From positions 1 through 64,000 of the forward strand of contig JAWKHI010000035.1 in NCBI GenBank assembly GCA_041394885.1: a DNA stretch of 64,000 nt, in the 5' to 3' direction. The translations under genes were made by a program, and so were the position numbers. The notes below the pieces were generated by a model. The model worked only from the letters and a program-made list of their open reading frames with translations, did not search any database and had not been told where the DNA came from. Within the stretch, counting starts at the first letter, position 1, and each line of letters begins with the position of its first letter. This document shows, piece by piece, positions 35,536-43,731 of the stretch. This stretch comes from DSOI01 sp041394885 (GTDB taxonomy: Bacteria > Acidobacteriota > Terriglobia > Bryobacterales > Bryobacteraceae).

Positions 35536-37031
35536 TTCCGCGCCTCTGGAACAGGACCCGCCTCCGGGCCGGAATAGGTGACGAAGAAAGGCGGCCGATG
35601 AACGTGTTCCACGCACGCCGCGTCCAACGACTTCGCGGACCCATCCTCGAGAAACTGACGGATCAGCTTCGGCACGCATCCGGCCGAAGATGCCCCATGC
35701 CCCGCGCCCGGCACCACGATATGCCGCGAATTGGAGAGGTGCTTCGCCACGCCCTCGCCCCATGCCGGCGGCGTCACCGGGTCCAGACGTCCCGACAATA
35801 CCAGCGTGGGTTTGTCGCTCACCACCGGCTGATAGTATTCGGGCGGCACCTTGCCCACCGGCCAGAACTCGCAGGCTTTCATCCGGGTCCGGAACATGGC
35901 GTCGCCAAGAAAAGTGCCCGCTGCTGACGCCGCCACGTCGGCCGGCTGGATCCGCGGCATGTCTTCCGCGCACGCCACGGATAGAAACATGCCCTGGCTC
36001 ATCCCCGTATCGCTGCTGGCTTCGCCCATGAACGCCAAGGCCAGCAGGCCCTCGAAATTACCGCCTGCCGCGTCCTCGATCAGCCGCGGCAGCAATGACG
36101 CCGTGGCCGGAGCATACAGCGCGCCCATGATCACCAGCGCGATGGCCTCGCGCGACACGGTCGCTTCCGCGGTTTCCCCCGTGCGCGGATGAGTCAGCTT
36201 CAATCGTGGCTTGCGCTCCAGCCGTTCGAGTACCTGTTTCACCTTCCCACGGAGGTCAGGAAAGCGCCGCGCGCACCCCGGGTCCGCCGTGCATGCATCG
36301 AGGGTGAGGTCCAAGGATCGTTGCCCGTCGCGCGCGAACCACAACGGCAGCCGCATGTCCGGCGGCGCGACGCCGTCCAGGATCACACTGCGTACCGCGT
36401 CCTCATGGCGCCGCAAGAACACCAGCGCCGCCCGTGTCCCATAGGATCCGCCCCAGAGATTGATCTGGCCATAGCCCAAATGCCGCCGCACTTCGTCGAT
36501 GTCGTCCATCGCCACCGGCGTTGTGTACAGCCGCGGATCGGCATCGTACTTCTTCAGGCAGTCGCGGAACACCTCGAGCGGCACCTCGAGGCGCAGTGCT
36601 TTGTTGAGGTCGTCGGCATCGTGTTCGTCGCCCTTGCAGTCGAGCGGATTGGAGTCCCCGGTGCCTCGCTGGTCAATGAAGACCAGATCGCGGGTGTCCT
36701 GCACCAGCCGGAACGCGCCGCCCATGTTCTTGGCGATCTTGGCCGCGCCTTGCCCCGGGCCGCCCGCGAACAGGAACAGCGGGTCCGCGCTGGACTTTCT
36801 GCTCAACGCCGGCATGATCACGATTTTGAGATTGATCTTGCGCCCCGTCTTCGATTCGCGATTTTCCCAAACCGCCAATTTGCCGCAATACGCGTCGGCC
36901 GGGCCCTCCTCGATTTCGCAGGCGTGCAGGCGCTCGATCGCCGATGGCGTCGCCTTTGCACACGAATCGAGCGGCAGCATCGCGGCTGCTGTGAGCGACA
37001 AACCGGCGACGAGAGTCGGGGTGACGCGCAA
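35532..37031 (-). CDS. Secreted alpha/beta hydrolase, S33/TAP-like peptidase
   Basis: This 499-aa protein starts with a lipoprotein-like signal (SLTAAAMLPLDSC). The S33 hydrolase fold shows LFLFAGGPGQGAAKI, FIDQRGTGDSNPLDC, the nucleophile elbow WGGSYGTRAAL, then LVLSGRLDPVTPP (Asp) and VPGAGHGAS (His) in the C-terminal TAP-like part. This combination is seen in tripeptidyl aminopeptidases and prolyl iminopeptidases. Translational coupling to a NatAB-type exporter suggests the three act together, for example on peptide or lipid export (inference). Confidence 0.88.
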
Positions 37032-37100
37032 GTATCTAGTAGATCACACGGCTCCGTGCTGTGCGATCCGGAAATTCGGACATCCACGAGTTGCGCGGAC

Positions 37101-38159
37101 TCATCTCCTCCTCAGTATCGGCAGGCTGAGCAGCGCGAGGCCCACCAACACGATGCTCGACGGTTCCGGCACCGCGCTCGCCGTCTCGGCGGCCGCGAAC
37201 GTCTGCGCTTCCACCACACCCGGATCCAATAGAAATGCGTGCCGCGCGCCACGGTACAGGCCCGTGCCGGCGATTTGCCCCAGCCCGTTGATCGCGTACG
37301 CCGCCTCCAGAACCCAGTCACTGCCGCCATCGAAGACGCTGTTGAGGTCCAGCATCGATCCGCCGGTGTACAGAAAAGCCGCCGAATCTCCCGAAGCCGT
37401 GAGCGAATAACCCACAACGTCACCCGTAGCGCCGATCCCGTATGCGCCCGAATGGACGCCGCCCAAGGTGCCCAGGTCCTGCGCGCCGCCACTGCTGTGA
37501 TTCCACAGCGTAGCGTGCAGGTAGCCCGAGGAAACCTGCGCCGTCCCCGCCACGGCGCCGGACGCGTTGATGGCCGCGCCATAGCTGTTGGTTCCGCCCA
37601 GCGACGCAAGCCACACCGGTCCGATCCCAGGCAGAAATACGAATGCCCCGAACGCCCCGCTCGCCCGTTGCGCCGTGCCCACCGCCGCGCCGCCATCGTT
37701 GATCGCATAGGCGGCGCTCCAGCCCGCCGCCGGGCCGATGCCCACCGCTCCCCCCGTCTGGAACATCACCGCCGTACCGTTGCTCGCGCCGACTACCGCG
37801 CCCGCCGCGTTCACGCCCAGGGCCGCGCTCGTCGCCCCCCCGAGCGCTGACGGCGTTCCCGATTGCCACTGTGTCGCCGAAGGATCGCCCAATGCGTCGT
37901 AGGTTTGTCCGTAGGCCATGCCGTTCCCGCTCACCGCGAATGCTTGCGTGCCCGCGCCCAGATCCGTTCGCGTCGCGCCCTCGTACACGAAGCCATGCGT
38001 GTAACCGAACGGATCCACATACCAGCCGGCCGCCCCGCCGGAGCCGTTCAACGCCGTTGCCGTCCCGGCCCCGAGGTCGGTGATGCTGTAAGTGGATACG
38101 GGCGATGCGTGAAGTGCCGGCGTCAACACCAGCGCGGGCAATAGGACGGAAATACGCAT
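37101..38159 (-). CDS. PEP-CTERM-anchored secreted protein with HAF-type repeats
   Basis: This 352-aa protein has a signal peptide (ISVLLPALVLTPALHAS). It then carries repeated segments with G-x-A-x-G-I-N-x-x-G steps (LGTLGGVHSGAYGIGATGDV, AYAINDGGAAVGTA, AAYAINGLGQIAGTG), typical of HAF extracellular repeats. It ends in a sorting tag, VPEPSSIVLVGLALLSLPIL plus three Arg. The tag sends proteins to an exosortase, none of which is in the window. Likely an extracellular or biofilm-matrix protein. Confidence 0.85.
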   Translation of the reverse strand: MRISVLLPALVLTPALHASPVSTYSITDLGAGTATALNGSGGAAGWYVDPFGYTHGFVYEGATRTDLGAGTQAFAVSGNGMAYGQTYDALGDPSATQWQSGTPSALGGATSAALGVNAAGAVVGASNGTAVMFQTGGAVGIGPAAGWSAAYAINDGGAAVGTAQRASGAFGAFVFLPGIGPVWLASLGGTNSYGAAINASGAVAGTAQVSSGYLHATLWNHSSGGAQDLGTLGGVHSGAYGIGATGDVVGYSLTASGDSAAFLYTGGSMLDLNSVFDGGSDWVLEAAYAINGLGQIAGTGLYRGARHAFLLDPGVVEAQTFAAAETASAVPEPSSIVLVGLALLSLPILRRR

Positions 38160-38265
38160 GGTTCCACCTTGACGCCGGTTCGTGCTGGAGCCAATGGCGA
38201 TATTTTCCTAGTCAAGCGGAGATATTCCGTACTTACCCGTTCCGCTTTACGATCTCTACTGCGGC

Positions 38266-38271
38266 TATAAT
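38266..38271 (+). promoter_or_regulatory. TATAAT -10 box before the TPR-gluzincin gene
   Basis: An exact TATAAT lies 17 nt before the ATG at 38289, with CGGAGGAG between. No good -35 hexamer is found at 16-18 bp. The implied leader is only about 10 nt. Confidence 0.5.
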
Positions 38272-38288
38272 TTCTCTCGGAGGAGTCA

Positions 38289-40187
38289 ATGCTTCGAAGA
38301 AAGGCAAACAGTCTCAAAACCTCTGGGGCCGCACTCGCCTGCGTGGCCCTGTTCACCGCCCCAGCCGCCCTCGCCCGCGATCAATGGATCCGCGCCACCA
38401 GTCCGCATTTTGAGCTGTACACACCCGCTGGCGCGGGCGCCGCACGCTCCGCCATCCAGCATTTCGAACAGGTTCGCGGCTTCTTCGTCAACACCATGGG
38501 GCTCGAGCCGAAAGAAACAAAGCGCGTTCGCATCGTCGGTTTCAAAAGCGAGAAAGAGTTTCGCCGCTTTGACAAATACCAGTGGGCCGCGGCCTTCTAT
38601 CAGCCCGGCGTCGATCGCGACTATATCGTCATGAAGAGCCTCGGTGATTCGCTCTATTCCGTCGCGATTCACGAGTATGTCCACTTACTCGCGCGCCGCC
38701 TCGAAATGAAGCTGCCCATTTGGCTGGGCGAGGGCATGGCCGAATTTTATTCGACGCTCAGGCCCATCGGCGGCAAGATCCGCGTGGGTGAGTTCGAGCC
38801 CTCCCGCTTCCAGGTCCTCATGCGGAACACGTGGCTCCCCCTGGCGGACCTCACCGGCGCTGGCCGTGAATCCGCCTATCGCGACGAAAGCAATCGCATC
38901 AGCATTTTCTACGCCCAGAGTTGGGCGCTGGCGCACATGGTGATGATGGAGGATGACTACCGGCCCAAGTCCGCGCAGTTCGTACGGGCCGTTCAGACCA
39001 CGCCCGCCGCCGAGGTGTTCGAGAAACTCTACGGCAAGTCGCTCGCGGCCGTCGATCGTGACCTGCAGGGCTACATGCGCGGCAACAGCTACAGAGTCAT
39101 CCACGTCGATGCCAAGCTCGAAAAACTCGCCGAATCGCCCGACATCGCGCCCATCTCCAGCTCCGAAGCCGACCTCATCCTGGCGCGCGTGCTTACCAAC
39201 TCCGGCCAATTCGAGGAAGCCCTCACCCTGGCCGAACCCCTTGCCTCCGATGCCGCCAATGCCGAAGCCCACGAAGTGCTCGCCTACATTCACCTCTACG
39301 GCAATCGCGACGAGAGGGCGCTCGCCCATTTCGAAAAGGCTGTTGCCGCGCAATCGGCCTCCGCGCCGCTTTATCGCGACTACGCGAATCTGCTCATGCG
39401 GTCCAATCGCAACGCCGACGCCGTCAAGGCGCTCCAGAAAAATCTGGAGCTGGAGCCCGGCGACGTCGACACACGGCTTACGCTCGGCTCGCTCCTGCTG
39501 AGCCAGCAGCGCTATGGCGAAGCGCTCAGTGAACTCGCCCAGGCAAAGCGGGTGCCGCCGGCCAAGGCATCGCGCCTCTACCGGATGCTCGCGCATTCCT
39601 ATCTGCGGCTGAAGGCGGAAGGCGAGGCGCGCAAGAGCGCGCGGATGGCCAGGAAGTACGCCGTCGAAGAAACGGACGTCCTCGAGTCAGACCGCTTGCT
39701 TGCGTACCTAGATCGGCTGGATGCCTACGCCAGTCAAGCCGCGCGGCGCAATCAAGCCGGGAGAGCCGGTGTCGAGCGTCCCGCCGCGCCGCCGCAGTCG
39801 AGCGCCGAAGAGGAGCCCCCGGCCCTCGCTGACCTCACCGATCAGGCGCCGCCCACGCTTCGCCGCCGTCCCCTCACCGCCGAGGACGTCGCCGGCGACG
39901 GCCTCCTCGAAGTGGTCCCGAGCACCCAACTCGCCGAAATCGAGGGAATCTTCGAGGCCCTGGAGTGCCGGCCGGAAGGAGCGCGCGTGCATTTGAGGAC
40001 CGCGGCCGGTCCACTCGTGCTCGCCATCGACGATCCGGCTCTCGTCGCCATTCGCGGCAAAAACGCCGATAGCATCGAACTCCAGTGCGGACCCCAGTCG
40101 GGCAATCCGCCCGTCGGCGCTGGCTACCTGCCCCAAGGCGCTCCGGAGGGAGCCGCGGGTCTTCTGCGCCGCCTCGAGTACCGGTGA
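38289..40187 (+). CDS. Secreted gluzincin-like metalloprotease domain with TPR repeats
   Basis: This 632-aa protein starts after GGAGGAG and has a signal peptide (ALACVALFTAPAALA). The N-terminal domain carries a zinc motif HEYVH (128-132) followed 16 residues later by LGEGMAEFY, as in gluzincin-type peptidases (DUF1570-like). From about 290 to 480 there are TPRs (EALTLAEPLASDAANAEAHE, ALAHFEKAVAAQ, AVKALQKNLELEPGDVDTRL). A proline-rich linker and a C-terminal beta domain of unknown kind follow. Proteolytic activity is likely but unproven; scaffold roles are common in such fusions. Confidence 0.8.
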   Translation: MLRRKANSLKTSGAALACVALFTAPAALARDQWIRATSPHFELYTPAGAGAARSAIQHFEQVRGFFVNTMGLEPKETKRVRIVGFKSEKEFRRFDKYQWAAAFYQPGVDRDYIVMKSLGDSLYSVAIHEYVHLLARRLEMKLPIWLGEGMAEFYSTLRPIGGKIRVGEFEPSRFQVLMRNTWLPLADLTGAGRESAYRDESNRISIFYAQSWALAHMVMMEDDYRPKSAQFVRAVQTTPAAEVFEKLYGKSLAAVDRDLQGYMRGNSYRVIHVDAKLEKLAESPDIAPISSSEADLILARVLTNSGQFEEALTLAEPLASDAANAEAHEVLAYIHLYGNRDERALAHFEKAVAAQSASAPLYRDYANLLMRSNRNADAVKALQKNLELEPGDVDTRLTLGSLLLSQQRYGEALSELAQAKRVPPAKASRLYRMLAHSYLRLKAEGEARKSARMARKYAVEETDVLESDRLLAYLDRLDAYASQAARRNQAGRAGVERPAAPPQSSAEEEPPALADLTDQAPPTLRRRPLTAEDVAGDGLLEVVPSTQLAEIEGIFEALECRPEGARVHLRTAAGPLVLAIDDPALVAIRGKNADSIELQCGPQSGNPPVGAGYLPQGAPEGAAGLLRRLEYR

Positions 40188-40200
40188 TTCCGGGACCGGT

Positions 40201-40446
40201 TCAGTTTTTGATCTTGCCGTAAAGAAACAAAATCAGCATCGCGCCCACCACCGACATCACCAGCCCCGCCGTCTCTCCGGTGGCGTAAAGCCCGATCGCG
40301 CGGCCCACCATCCGCCCCACGATCGATCCCCCCACGCCCAGCGCCAGCGTCAGCAGCATCCCGCCGCGGATACGCCCCGGCATGAACGTCTTGGCGAGCG
40401 CTCCGGCAATCAGACCGACAATCAGGGTCCATATCAGAGAAAGCAT
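40201..40446 (-). CDS. GlsB/YeaQ/YmgE-family membrane protein
   Basis: This 81-aa protein has three hydrophobic helices and the Gly-rich pattern of transglycosylase-associated (GlsB/YmgE) proteins: IWTLIVGLIAGALAKTFMPG, LLTLALGVGGSIVGRMVGRA and AGLVMSVVGAMLILFLYGKI. GGAGG precedes the ATG. Members are stress-induced in several bacteria; mechanism unknown. Confidence 0.9.
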   Translation of the reverse strand: MLSLIWTLIVGLIAGALAKTFMPGRIRGGMLLTLALGVGGSIVGRMVGRAIGLYATGETAGLVMSVVGAMLILFLYGKIKN

Positions 40447-40484
40447 GGCAGCACCTCCGTTTGCGAGTTTACCAACCCGGTCTG

Positions 40485-40796
40485 CTATTGCAGCGTGCGG
40501 TCTCCCGGCGCCGGCGCCGCCCCGGGCAGCGGCTCCAGCCGGATCTCTCCAAAGGCGGACTCATACTGCTGGATGTTCTGGTTCAGCAGATTGGCCAGCG
40601 CCTTGGCCTGCTGGGGACTCAGGAAAACGCCCTCGAAGTTATGGATCGTCACCGCGTCCTGCGCCGTTTGCTGTATGGTGCCGAACATGAGGAAAAAGTC
40701 CCACAGATTCACGCGTACCTGGACGCTGTTGGCGTAGTGCTCACGATAATCGGCGGTGTTCACCAGCGTTACTTTTGTCGGGGGTTGGGGGTTCAT
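40485..40796 (-). CDS. DUF3467 family protein
   Basis: From ATG 40796 the 103-aa protein matches the DUF3467 pattern: YANSVQVRVNLWDFFLMFG, VFLSPQQAKALANLLNQNIQ and QYESAFGEI. There is no signal peptide. The molecular function is unknown. The ATG lies 5 bp behind the Gfo/Idh stop, with an AGAAAG ribosome site inside that gene's last codons, so it is the distal gene of the purM operon. Upstream in-frame codons belong to the overlapping neighbour. Confidence 0.88.
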   Translation of the reverse strand: MNPQPPTKVTLVNTADYREHYANSVQVRVNLWDFFLMFGTIQQTAQDAVTIHNFEGVFLSPQQAKALANLLNQNIQQYESAFGEIRLEPLPGAAPAPGDRTLQ

Positions 40797-40801
40797 GAAA
40801 A

Positions 40802-41983
40802 TCAGCTTTCTACTTTTCGCGTCGAGTTGTTCCAGCGCAGCCGGCGTCCGCTCCGCAGCGCGTCCATCGCCATGCAGAGCACGATGTTGGTGGCTTGCCC
40901 GGCTTCCACCGGCGCATTGGGATCCTTGCGCGAGGCCACGCACTCCAGGAAGTTGCGGATGTGCGCCCGCGCCGCCGAGTTGAAGCTGCCCGGCCGGCTC
41001 ATCGTCCGCGACGGCTTCATTTCGATCTCCCGCGATTCCGGATACAGAGCCCACGATTCGCGGCTCACGTCGAAACGGGCCTTATTGCCGTGGAACTGCT
41101 TCATCTGATCGTTGTAGGCGTTGTACCGCATTGCCTTGTAGCCGAGCGTGAACACCGCCACGTAGTTCTCCGGAAGCTCCACCGTCAGCACCGCCGTTTC
41201 CGGTACTTCCCATTCCGTGATCTGCGTCTTGTTGGCCGCGCAGGTAACCGCCAACGGGTAGCTCGATCCCATGAACCACAGAATCGCGTCCATCACGTGC
41301 GCCGCCTGGCCCACCAACAGCCCGCCGGAGTAGTCCCAGAACCAATACCAGTTGCGAAACCGCATCGGATCGAAATCGCGTTTGGGTGCGTTGCCGAGCC
41401 ACTGCTGCCAGTCCACTTTGCCATCGATCTGCGGCTCGCGCGGGCGCGACGTGTGGTTGTACCACCACGAATTCACCAACTGCACCTCGCCGCAAACCTT
41501 GGTGTCGAAAAGTTGCTTGGCTTCGAGAAACAGGTCAAAGCTCCGCCGCTGCGTGCCCACCTGCACGATGCGCTTGGTGCGCCGAGCGGCTTCGATCATC
41601 CGGAAGCCATCCGCGATCGTGTGCGCCATCGGCTTTTCCACGTAGACGTCTTTGCCCGCTTCCACCGCGTCGATGGTCATCTGCGCGTGCCAATGGTCCG
41701 GCGTGGCTACAATCACTGCGTCAATCGTTTTGTCGGCCAGTAGCTTCTTGTACTGATCGAATCCCTTGGCGCCGCTCGAGGCGATCTTCAATCCGCCTGC
41801 CAGGTTCGCCTCGTAGACGTCGCACACCCCGTTCACGGGCGCGCCGATCTCCTTGAACTCTCCGGCCAGAAACTTGCCGCGTCCGCCGGCCCCGATCAGC
41901 CCCACGCTCACCCGCTCGTTCGCCCCCCACACCCGCTGTGCCGAAGCCGCCGTGGCGGCGCCCATGAAGATTCTGCGCTTCAT
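40802..41983 (-). CDS. Tat-exported Gfo/Idh/MocA-family oxidoreductase
   Basis: This 393-aa protein starts MKRRIFMGAATAASAQ, a twin-arginine-type leader. The NAD-binding part has VGLIGAGGRGKFLAGEF, VCDVYEANL and IVATPDHWHAQMTIDAVEAGKDVYVEKPMAHT; the substrate part has WWYNHTSRPREP and GQAAHVMDAILWFMG. Tat export fits folding with the cofactor before secretion, common in Acidobacteriota and Planctomycetes. The start overlaps the purN stop (ATGA), an unexpected partner for a purine gene. Confidence 0.9.
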   Translation of the reverse strand: MKRRIFMGAATAASAQRVWGANERVSVGLIGAGGRGKFLAGEFKEIGAPVNGVCDVYEANLAGGLKIASSGAKGFDQYKKLLADKTIDAVIVATPDHWHAQMTIDAVEAGKDVYVEKPMAHTIADGFRMIEAARRTKRIVQVGTQRRSFDLFLEAKQLFDTKVCGEVQLVNSWWYNHTSRPREPQIDGKVDWQQWLGNAPKRDFDPMRFRNWYWFWDYSGGLLVGQAAHVMDAILWFMGSSYPLAVTCAANKTQITEWEVPETAVLTVELPENYVAVFTLGYKAMRYNAYNDQMKQFHGNKARFDVSRESWALYPESREIEMKPSRTMSRPGSFNSAARAHIRNFLECVASRKDPNAPVEAGQATNIVLCMAMDALRSGRRLRWNNSTRKVES

Positions 41984-42597
41984 CCCGTAGTTGCTCCTTT
42001 CCCCGCGATCACGCGCCGCCCCTCCACGCGCCAATCGCCGGAAAGGATCAGCGCGATCGCTTCGCTGTATATCGTATGCTCGGCGGCAAGGATGCGCGCC
42101 GCCAGCGTCTCGCTCGTATCGTCATCCCGTACCCCACCGCCGCCTGCCGCACGATCGTGGCCGTGGTCCAGTTGCTCATCCACGAAATGTGGCCGTGCAG
42201 CCGCTCACCTTCAATTGGCGCTCCCAGGCCTGATACTGCGTCCAGCCCTGGAACGCCGGCAGCAGCGATGGGTGAATGTTGAGCACGCGGCTGGGAAAAA
42301 GGCGCGCACGAACGACGCGCTCAGCAGTCGCATATATCCCGCCAGACACACCAGATCCACGCCCTTGCCGTCAACTCGGCGATCAGGCAACCGGTCGTGC
42401 CATTCCCGGTCCATCCCTCGAAGGAATCTCCACGGCGGGCAGTCCGAGTTCTCGCGCGATCGCCAGCCCGCCCGTGTCTGGCTTATTCGCGATCACCACT
42501 GCGATCTCGGCGTCCAGCGCGCCCGCGGCCACGTTGAGCGCGATGGCCTGGAAATTGATCCCCGTCCGGAAAGCAGGATGCCGAGACGCTTCTTCAC
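41980..42597 (-). pseudogene. purN: Phosphoribosylglycinamide formyltransferase PurN, multiply frameshifted
   Basis: A GTG at 42597, overlapping the purM stop, begins VKKRLGILLSGRG. The frame then shifts near 42563 to NFQAIALNVAAGALDAEIAV and GLAIARELGLPAVEIPSRD. It shifts again near 42415 to EWHDRL, then VDLVCLAGYMRLLSASFVRA. After about 42290 further jumps break the NIHPSLLPAF-like region, and the last third resumes as VRDDDTSETLAARILAAEHT and ALILSGDWRVEGRRVIAGKG. All PurN landmarks exist but not in one frame; at least five indels fall within about 450 bp. Intact purM just upstream argues for a sequence error over gene decay. Confidence 0.8.
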
Positions 42598-43661
42598 GGC
42601 AGGTACACCACACGCGCGCCGCCCCGGCGCTGGCCAATCACGCGGCCCAGCGTGTACACCGTTTCGCCGCTTCGTTCGAGCAGCCGCACCGCACGCGCGG
42701 CATGTCCGGCCGGCACCACCGTGATCATGCCGATGCCGAGATTGAACGTCCGCCGCCAGTCATCGGCTGGTACGTTGCCGATCTCCCGCAGCAACGCGAA
42801 CACAGGCGGCACCGGCCACGATCCCAGCTGGATCTCCGCCGCCAGCCCCTTCGGCAGCACCCGCGGCGTGTTGTCGGTGATGCCTCCTCCAGTGATGTGC
42901 GCGGCCGCCTTGAGCAGCTTATGCTTGCGCAATAGCCGCATCGGCGCCGCATAGCTCCGGTGGACCTTCAATAGTTCATCGGCGACGCTCCCCCCCAGCG
43001 CGTCCACCTTCGTCGACACCGTGTAGCCGGCCGTGTCGAACAGCAGCTTCCGGGCGAGCGAATACCCGTTGGTGTGCAGGCCGGTCGAAGGCAGGCCCAG
43101 CAGCACGTCGCCCTTGCGCACTTGCGCCCCCGTGAGCAGTTCCTTCTTCTCCACCGCGCCTACGATGAAGCCGGCCAGGTCGTATTCGCCATCGGGGTAA
43201 AAGCCCGGCATCTCCGCCGTTTCGCCGCCGATCAACGCGCAGCCGTTGGCCGCGCACCCGCGCGACAATCCTTCCACCACTTGCCCCATCACGGCCGCGG
43301 AAAGTTTCCCCGTCGCGAAATAGTCGAGAAAGAACAGCGGCTCGGCCCCTTGCACCATGATGTCGTTCACGCAGTGGTTCACCAGATCCTCGCCCACCGT
43401 GTCATGGCGTCCGGTGAGAAAAGCGATCTTCAGCTTCGTGCCGACGCCGTCGGCGGAACTGATCAGCACCGGCTGCTTCCAGCCCCTCAATTGATACGCG
43501 GCTCCAAAGCTCCCGATTCCGGTGAGCACGTTCTTTGAAAACGTGGCTTGGGCCAGTTTCTTGATCCGGCTGACGGCTCGGTCTGCTTCCTCGATGCTCA
43601 CGCCCGCGTCGGCGTAAGAGATGGGCGTAGGTCCGCCGGCGGCGGCTTTCTTCTTGGACAC
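42594..43661 (-). CDS. purM: Phosphoribosylformylglycinamidine cyclo-ligase PurM
   Basis: From GTG 43661 (GGGGAT 5 nt upstream) the protein is 355 aa, normal for AIR synthetase. Landmarks are SYADAGVSIEEAD, VLISSADGVGTKLKIAF, VNDIMVQGAEPLFFLDYFATGK, ALIGGETAEMPGFY, YDLAGFIVG, GLPSTGLHTNGYSLARK, HITGGGITDNTPRVLP and FNLGIGMITVV. It makes AIR from FGAM with ATP in purine synthesis. The GTG start is chosen because the open frame upstream (to 43871) shows no homology. Its TGA overlaps the purN GTG. Confidence 0.95.
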   Translation of the reverse strand: MSKKKAAAGGPTPISYADAGVSIEEADRAVSRIKKLAQATFSKNVLTGIGSFGAAYQLRGWKQPVLISSADGVGTKLKIAFLTGRHDTVGEDLVNHCVNDIMVQGAEPLFFLDYFATGKLSAAVMGQVVEGLSRGCAANGCALIGGETAEMPGFYPDGEYDLAGFIVGAVEKKELLTGAQVRKGDVLLGLPSTGLHTNGYSLARKLLFDTAGYTVSTKVDALGGSVADELLKVHRSYAAPMRLLRKHKLLKAAAHITGGGITDNTPRVLPKGLAAEIQLGSWPVPPVFALLREIGNVPADDWRRTFNLGIGMITVVPAGHAARAVRLLERSGETVYTLGRVIGQRRGGARVVYLP

Positions 43662-43731
43662 GGAATCCCCATCATAATCCACGCGCCTTGGCTCCCGTAC
43701 CGGGAGTGCCGCTGTGACATACTCATCGGAA

